Assembly (NCBI RefSeq): GCF_001720585.1
Contig: NZ_MABH01000137.1
Coordinates: forward strand, 1-47,545
DNA length: 47,545 nt
Origin: Cereibacter johrii
GTDB lineage: Bacteria > Pseudomonadota > Alphaproteobacteria > Rhodobacterales > Rhodobacteraceae
Reading direction: 5' to 3'
Positions 43,154-47,545 of the stretch are shown one piece after another (position 1 is the first letter of the stretch; each line of letters starts with the position of its first letter). Both the position numbers and the translations under genes were made by a program. The notes beneath the pieces were generated by a model. It ran no database searches. It worked only from the letters and a program-made list of their open reading frames with translations, and was not told the origin of the DNA.

Positions 43154-44065
43154 TCAACTTTCTTCGCGAGGCTCCGAAAGGGTGAAAACCGCATCGGGGG
43201 ACGGTCCCGGATCGGCCGTCACCTGCCTCCGGCTCCAGAGGTCGAGGAGGTGGGCGAGGAGGTTCCGCGCCGCCGCAGGCAGAAGCTCGGGAGGCGTCTC
43301 GCGGTAGACGCGGGGCGTCAGGGCGCGCACGGTCGCGGGGCCCCGGGCGAGTTCCGCAAGGATCGAGTTCTCCCGCTCGCGGCGGTGGGCCGCGAGCCAG
43401 GCCAGCCGCGATCCGGGGTCGGCCACCGGTGCGCCGTGGCCCGGATAGAGCACGCGCCAGCTCCGGGCAGAGAGGCGGGCGAGGGACGTGACATAGGCGC
43501 CCATGTCCCCGTCCGGAGGAGAGACGAGCGAGGTGGACCAGCCCATCGCATGGTCGCCCGAGAAGCAGCGGTTGCCCCAGGCGAAGCAGAGATGGTTGCC
43601 GAGATGGCCCGGAGTGTGGATCGTCTCGAGCACCCATCCGGGCCCCTGGACGAGCTCGCCATGGGCGAGGCAGCGGTCGGGGCGGAAGTCGGTATCCACC
43701 CCTTCGCCCCCCTCCAGCCCGCCCGCGGCCAGCGCGGCCATCAGCGGGCTGCGTCCGGCCTCGGCGGGGCCGAAGGCCAGCACCTCGGCGCCGGTGGCCG
43801 CCGCCAGCGGGGCCGCCAGGGGCGAGTGGTCGCGATGGGCATGGGTCACGAGAATCGTCGAGATGCGCTCGCCCGGGGCCAGCGCCGCGAGCAGCGCCTC
43901 GCGATGCGCGGGCAGGTCGGGGCCGGGGTCGATCAGGGCCACTTCCCCCTCTCCCAGCAGGTAGCTGTTCGTGCCCCAGTGGGTCATGGGCGAGGGGTTC
44001 GGCGCCAGCACCCGTCGGAGCCCGGGCTCCAGCCTCTCGCAGCGTCCGGCTTCGGGTCTGTCCAT
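43154..44065 (-). CDS. MBL-fold metallohydrolase (LACTB2-like)
   Basis: This 303-residue protein belongs to the metallo-beta-lactamase superfamily. The zinc motif is THAHRDHS, with further ligands in TIHTPGHLGNH, FSGDH and YPGHG. A C-terminal helical segment (about residues 230 to 300) resembles the winged-helix end of LACTB2-type proteins. No signal is seen. It may cleave a thioester, RNA or another small substrate; the sequence alone does not say. It diverges from the sensor kinase gene, with 40 bases between. Confidence 0.87.
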   Translation of the reverse strand: MDRPEAGRCERLEPGLRRVLAPNPSPMTHWGTNSYLLGEGEVALIDPGPDLPAHREALLAALAPGERISTILVTHAHRDHSPLAAPLAAATGAEVLAFGPAEAGRSPLMAALAAGGLEGGEGVDTDFRPDRCLAHGELVQGPGWVLETIHTPGHLGNHLCFAWGNRCFSGDHAMGWSTSLVSPPDGDMGAYVTSLARLSARSWRVLYPGHGAPVADPGSRLAWLAAHRRERENSILAELARGPATVRALTPRVYRETPPELLPAAARNLLAHLLDLWSRRQVTADPGPSPDAVFTLSEPREES

Positions 44066-44105
44066 GGCTCTTTCCTCGTCCGGAGCGCAGGGCTAGGGTC
44101 GGCCC

Positions 44106-45425
44106 ATGTTCGCGCCGCTCAAATCCTTCGTCCCGCGCAGTCTCTATGGCCGCGCCGCCCTTATCCTGATCGTGCCCATCGTCACGATCCAGCTCGTGAT
44201 TTCCATATCCTTCATCCAGCGCCATTACGAGGGCGTGACACGGCAGATGGCGCGGGGGCTGATGATCGAGCTCCGGCACCTGATCGGCGAGGTGAACCGG
44301 GCGGGCACCCTGCCCGAGGCGGAGGCGCGGGCCGCGCGGGTGGCGGAGGCGCTCGAGTTCCGCGTGGCGCTGCCCGCCGACTGGAGTGCGTCGGAGGACC
44401 GGCGCGACTTCTGGGACCTGTCCGGGCGCCAGCTCGTGCTTACGCTGCACGAGGGGCTGGCTCCGCTGTCGGCGGTCGATCTCGTGACGAGTGACAATGA
44501 GGTGCGCCTCCTCATCGCGACCGACAAGGGGCCGATGGAGGTCTCGGTCGAGCGGCGGCGCGTCTCGGCCTCGAACCCGCACCAGCTTCTGGTGCTGATG
44601 ATCGTGACCTCGATCCTGATGACGATCATCGCCTATCTCTTCCTCTCCAACCAGCTCCGGCCGATCAAGCGGCTGGCGGATGCGGCGGAGGCCTTCGGCA
44701 AGGGCCAGCACATTTCCTACCGTCCGCGGGGCGCCGTCGAGGTCCGGGCTGCAGGGCAGGCCTTCCTCGAGATGCGCTCCCGGATCGAGCGGCAGATCGA
44801 GCAGCGCACGCTGATGCTGTCGGGGGTGAGCCACGATCTGCGCACGCCCCTCACCCGGCTGCGCCTCGGCCTGTCGATGCTGTCCGATCCCGAGGAGGGC
44901 GAGGAGCTTCTCGGCGACGTGGCCGACATGGAGCGGCTGGTGGACGAGTTCCTGTCCTTCGTCCGGGGCGATGCGCTCGACGAGGCGGAGGAGGTGGACC
45001 CGCTCGCGCTCGTCGCCCGCGTGGTGGAGAATGCGCAGCGCGCGGGGCAGGATGTGACGCTGGTGCGGGCCGAAGGGACGGGCACCATGGTGCTTCGGGA
45101 GGCGGCCGTCGGGCGGGCGCTGGAGAATCTCGTGGGCAATGCCGTGCGTTACGGGACGAAGGCGCAGGTCTCGGTGACGCTCGGCGAGCGTGCCCTGCGC
45201 ATCGCGGTCGAGGATGACGGGCCGGGCATTCCGCGCGAGCGGCGCGAGGAGGCGCTGCGGCCCTTCACCCGGCTCGACAAGGCCCGCAACCCGAACCGCG
45301 GCGGGGGCGTGGGGCTGGGTCTCACCATCGCCATGGACATCGCCCGCAATCACGGCGGCACCCTGCGGCTCGGCGAAAGCGAGACGCTCGGGGGACTTCG
45401 GGCCGAACTGACGCTCGCCCGCTGA
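44106..45425 (+). CDS. Sensor histidine kinase, EnvZ-like
   Basis: This 439-residue membrane kinase has two membrane helices (about residues 17 to 37 and 160 to 182) around a periplasmic domain, then a HAMP-like linker. The H-box is SGVSHDLRTPLTRLRLGL, the N-box NLVGNAVRYG, and DDGPGIPRER with GGGVGLGLTIAMDIA are the G-boxes, so the kinase is complete. The architecture is that of EnvZ-type osmosensing kinases. The usual OmpR-type regulator is not adjacent. The ATG lacks a visible ribosome site. Confidence 0.9.
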   Translation: MFAPLKSFVPRSLYGRAALILIVPIVTIQLVISISFIQRHYEGVTRQMARGLMIELRHLIGEVNRAGTLPEAEARAARVAEALEFRVALPADWSASEDRRDFWDLSGRQLVLTLHEGLAPLSAVDLVTSDNEVRLLIATDKGPMEVSVERRRVSASNPHQLLVLMIVTSILMTIIAYLFLSNQLRPIKRLADAAEAFGKGQHISYRPRGAVEVRAAGQAFLEMRSRIERQIEQRTLMLSGVSHDLRTPLTRLRLGLSMLSDPEEGEELLGDVADMERLVDEFLSFVRGDALDEAEEVDPLALVARVVENAQRAGQDVTLVRAEGTGTMVLREAAVGRALENLVGNAVRYGTKAQVSVTLGERALRIAVEDDGPGIPRERREEALRPFTRLDKARNPNRGGGVGLGLTIAMDIARNHGGTLRLGESETLGGLRAELTLAR

Positions 45426-45513
45426 TCCGGCGCAGATCCGCGCTCCCGCGGCTGGAGCCCCCGTCGGCCGGGGCCTCCGGCGGTCCGGGACTGCGCCCCC
45501 TCGCTGCGCGAGG

Positions 45514-45984
45514 CTACCGGCGCGCGCCCAGAACGAGCGACCATTGCGCCCGCCCGTCCTTGCCGGGAGCGATGCCCACGCCTGCCTCGCGCACGCCCCG
45601 CATCAGGATGTTCTTGCGGTGGCCCGAGGAATTCATCCAGAGATCGACCACCCGCTCCGCGGTTGCGGGGCCACGGGCCACATTCTCGGCCGCGGTGCCG
45701 AAGCGGTAGCCCTCGGCGCGCAGGCGCTCGGTGAGGCCCGCGCCGTTGGCGAGCGTGTGGCCGAGGACCGAGCGGCGGGCATTGTCGCAGGCCTGGACCT
45801 GGGCCGCGCGCTCGAGCTTCGGGGCGAAGCCGAGGGGCGGCAGGCCGGCCCGACGCCGCTCGGCGCTGACCAGACGGATCACTTCGCTGCGCAGGGCGTC
45901 GGCGCCCTGCGGGGCGGGGCAGAGGGCGGCGGCAGGCAGGGGCGCTGCCGCAACCAGAAGAAGGCTGAGAAGGATCGAGCGCAT
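45514..45984 (-). CDS. Secreted CAP-domain (SCP-like) protein
   Basis: This 156-residue protein has a signal peptide (about residues 1 to 21, ending PAAALC) and a CAP domain. The motifs are LRSEVIRLVSAERRRAGLPP, RSVLGHTLANGAG, GTAAENVARGP and MNSSGHRKNIL, including His and Glu of the CAP cavity. Bacterial CAP proteins are exported and mostly of unknown role. The ATG at 45984 was chosen because it begins the signal peptide; an open extension of 38 codons upstream is not signal-like. Confidence 0.83.
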   Translation of the reverse strand: MRSILLSLLLVAAAPLPAAALCPAPQGADALRSEVIRLVSAERRRAGLPPLGFAPKLERAAQVQACDNARRSVLGHTLANGAGLTERLRAEGYRFGTAAENVARGPATAERVVDLWMNSSGHRKNILMRGVREAGVGIAPGKDGRAQWSLVLGARR

Positions 45985-46116
45985 GGGTCTCCTCCAGTGG
46001 GGCGGGCGGCGATGATCGGGCGGGCGTGCGACCGGATGCCTTGCACGCTCAGGTTGAAGTTGTCGGGCGGCCTCAGGTTCCCCGCGAAATGTTGCCAAAG
46101 GATGTGCATTCGCGCC

Positions 46117-46761
46117 TCAGGCGCCGGTCGGCGGCCGGGGCGCCACGATCCGCCCGCCTGCGGCCGCGGCATCTTCCGGGTCGTGCGAGACGAGGAGGAC
46201 CGGCAGGCCCTCGCGCCGGGCGCGGTCCAGAACGAAGCTGCGGATCTGCGCGCGGAGGTCCACGTCGAGCCGCCCGAACGGCTCGTCGAGCAGGAGCGCC
46301 GCGGGCTCGGCCAGAAGCGTGCGCATCAGCGCCACGCGCGCCCGCTGTCCGCCCGAGAGCGTGGCCGGATCTCGGTCGGCGAAGCCCGCCAGATCGGCCT
46401 GGGCCAGCGCTTCCTCGATCCGGGCGCGCCGGGCGGGCCCGCGGACGGAGGAGGGCAGGCCGAAGCCGAGGTTGCCGCCGACCGAGAGGTGGGGAAAGAG
46501 CACATCGTCCTGAAAGAGGATCCCGATCCGCCGCGCGCGGGTGGGAAGGTCCGTCACGTCGCGCCCGTCGAGGAGGATGCGGCCGCTCGCCCGGAAGCCC
46601 GGACCCAGCCTGCCGATGATGGCGGCGAGCGCTGTCGACTTGCCCGAGCCGGAGGGGCCCATGATGGTCACCACCTCGCCGGGGGCCACGGCGAGATCGA
46701 GCGCCACGAGCGGCGTGTCGCCCCGCGTCACCCGCAGCCGGTCGAGCGTCAGGCCCTTCAT
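46117..46761 (-). CDS. ABC transporter ATPase, YnjD-like
   Basis: This 214-residue ATP-binding subunit has Walker A (MGPSGSGKST), the Q-loop in GILFQDDVLFPHLSVG, the signature LSGGQRARVAL and Walker B (ALLLDEPFGRLD), with the H-loop in LVSHDPEDA. It is compact and close to YnjD/ThiQ-type ATPases. The ATG overlaps the permease stop by four bases. The substrate is unknown. The proximity to a YnjC-like permease suggests the ynjBCD-type importer rather than thiamine. Confidence 0.85.
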   Translation of the reverse strand: MKGLTLDRLRVTRGDTPLVALDLAVAPGEVVTIMGPSGSGKSTALAAIIGRLGPGFRASGRILLDGRDVTDLPTRARRIGILFQDDVLFPHLSVGGNLGFGLPSSVRGPARRARIEEALAQADLAGFADRDPATLSGGQRARVALMRTLLAEPAALLLDEPFGRLDVDLRAQIRSFVLDRARREGLPVLLVSHDPEDAAAAGGRIVAPRPPTGA

Positions 46762-47545
46762 GCAAGCCTCAGGCCGCGGCGGCGGCGGAAGAGAAGGGCG
46801 GGCAGGACGAGGGCACCGGCGAAGGCGGCCGCGGGCAGGATCATCTGCAGCAGGGCATAGGCGCCCACGATGCGCCGGTTGCCGCCCGAGGACAAGGCGA
46901 CCGCCTCGGTGGTCAGGGTGGAGACGCGGCCCCCGCCGATGAGGAGGGTGGGCAGATACTGGCCGACCGACACCGCCATGCCCACGGCGAAGGCCGTCAG
47001 CACAGGGCGCAGCAGCATCGGCAGGCGCAGGCGCCAGAAGATGCGCCCCGGCGAGGCGCCGAGCGCCGCCCCCACCGTGCCGATCCGGGGATCCCAGGCT
47101 CGCCAGGGCGCCGAGAGCGAGAGGAAGACATAGGGCAGCACGAAGACGAGATGCGCCGCCGCCACGGCCAGCGGGGTGCCGTCGAGCCCGAGGCTCAGGG
47201 CCGCCACCTGAAGCCCCGGCAGGAAGGCCACCTGCGGCACGATGAGCGGCAGGTAGAGCGCGGCCATGGCGCGGGGGGAGGGGGAAAGCCCATGACGCGC
47301 CTCGGCCTCGAGACAGGCGAGCGTCAGGACGAGCGCGGCCATGGCCACCGCAGCGGCGATCCCGAGCGTGAGGGCCGCATGGCGCGCGAGGCTCGGCGCG
47401 GCCTCCTGCCAGACGCGCAGGCTCACCGTCTGCGGCAGCGCGTCCGGGAAGGTCCAGAGGCCCGCCACCGACCAGAGCGCAAGGCCTGCGAGCCCCAGGA
47501 TCACCGCGGCGAGCGCCAGCGCCGTCCCGCCGAGCGTGAGCGGGC
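46758..47545 (-). CDS. ABC transporter permease, YnjC-like (partial at the edge)
   Basis: The minus frame runs off the right end of the window, so only the C-terminal 262 codons are seen. It has at least six membrane helices. The conserved EAA-like loop is GAALGASPGRIFWRLRLPML. The length and helix count suggest this is the second half of a double-length permease such as YnjC. A GTG at 47504 could start a shorter protein, but the frame upstream is still hydrophobic, so the gene very likely continues. Its stop overlaps the ATPase start. Confidence 0.8.
   Translation of the reverse strand, partial: PLTLGGTALALAAVILGLAGLALWSVAGLWTFPDALPQTVSLRVWQEAAPSLARHAALTLGIAAAVAMAALVLTLACLEAEARHGLSPSPRAMAALYLPLIVPQVAFLPGLQVAALSLGLDGTPLAVAAAHLVFVLPYVFLSLSAPWRAWDPRIGTVGAALGASPGRIFWRLRLPMLLRPVLTAFAVGMAVSVGQYLPTLLIGGGRVSTLTTEAVALSSGGNRRIVGAYALLQMILPAAAFAGALVLPALLFRRRRGLRLA

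Noticed and set aside
1-47545. CRISPR arrays or rRNA genes
   Set aside because: No regularly spaced repeats and no rRNA-like sequence were seen.

Overview
This window reads as chromosomal DNA of a purple non-sulfur alphaproteobacterium, most likely Cereibacter (Rhodobacter) sphaeroides or a close relative. The reasons are the very high G+C, strong third-position GC bias, a PomA/PomB-like motAB operon under a consensus sigma-54 promoter, a one-piece PntA, a DUF3422 membrane protein and a globin-coupled chemoreceptor. This identification comes from gene content and was not checked by alignment.

Left core arm (1 to about 22,700). It carries a class-I glutamine amidotransferase-like hydrolase, an L,D-transpeptidase lipoprotein, kynureninase, a small membrane methyltransferase, the proton-translocating transhydrogenase pntAB, a DUF3422 protein, argE overlapping an FAD amine oxidoreductase, moaA, a small lipoprotein, a soluble globin-coupled MCP, motAB, a secreted serralysin-type metalloprotease with a small exported partner, a HemS-like heme protein, a remnant of an MFS exporter and an exported EF-hand protein. 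It ends at tRNA-Ser(GGA).

Accessory region (about 22,800 to 42,960), between tRNA-Ser(GGA) and tRNA-Asn(GTT). This is a mosaic of decayed mobile elements. From left to right it holds a truncated hsdS with a HEPN-like gene; a lambda-type head and tail module reduced by block deletions (terminase tail, intact portal, protease/adaptor fusion, intact DUF6441 protein, intact tail-terminator-like protein, part of a baseplate 'megatron', fiber scrap); a trypsin-like protease plus Trypco1-like gene pair inserted backwards in the tail module; a cargo of a 2OG-Fe(II) enzyme, an arginase-family protein and a GNAT; a broken tyrosine integrase; fragments of a second phage terminase and a UvrD-like helicase; an operon of serine recombinase, ParB and RepB-like protein; an HTH protein; and a parDE toxin-antitoxin pair.

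Right core arm (about 43,000 to the end). It holds tRNA-Asn, an MBL-fold hydrolase, an EnvZ-like sensor kinase without its regulator, a CAP-domain secreted protein and a YnjCD-like ABC transporter running off the edge.

The most interesting points are: (1) the protease/Trypco1 pair, a candidate conflict system carried as prophage cargo; (2) the 2OG-Fe(II) enzyme whose metal-binding aspartate appears replaced by alanine, a pattern shared with radical halogenases, next to an arginase-fold enzyme with all its metal ligands; (3) the HEPN-like gene translationally coupled to hsdS; (4) five in-frame stop codons in otherwise continuous mobile-element genes; and (5) the series of block deletions that spared a few genes whole.
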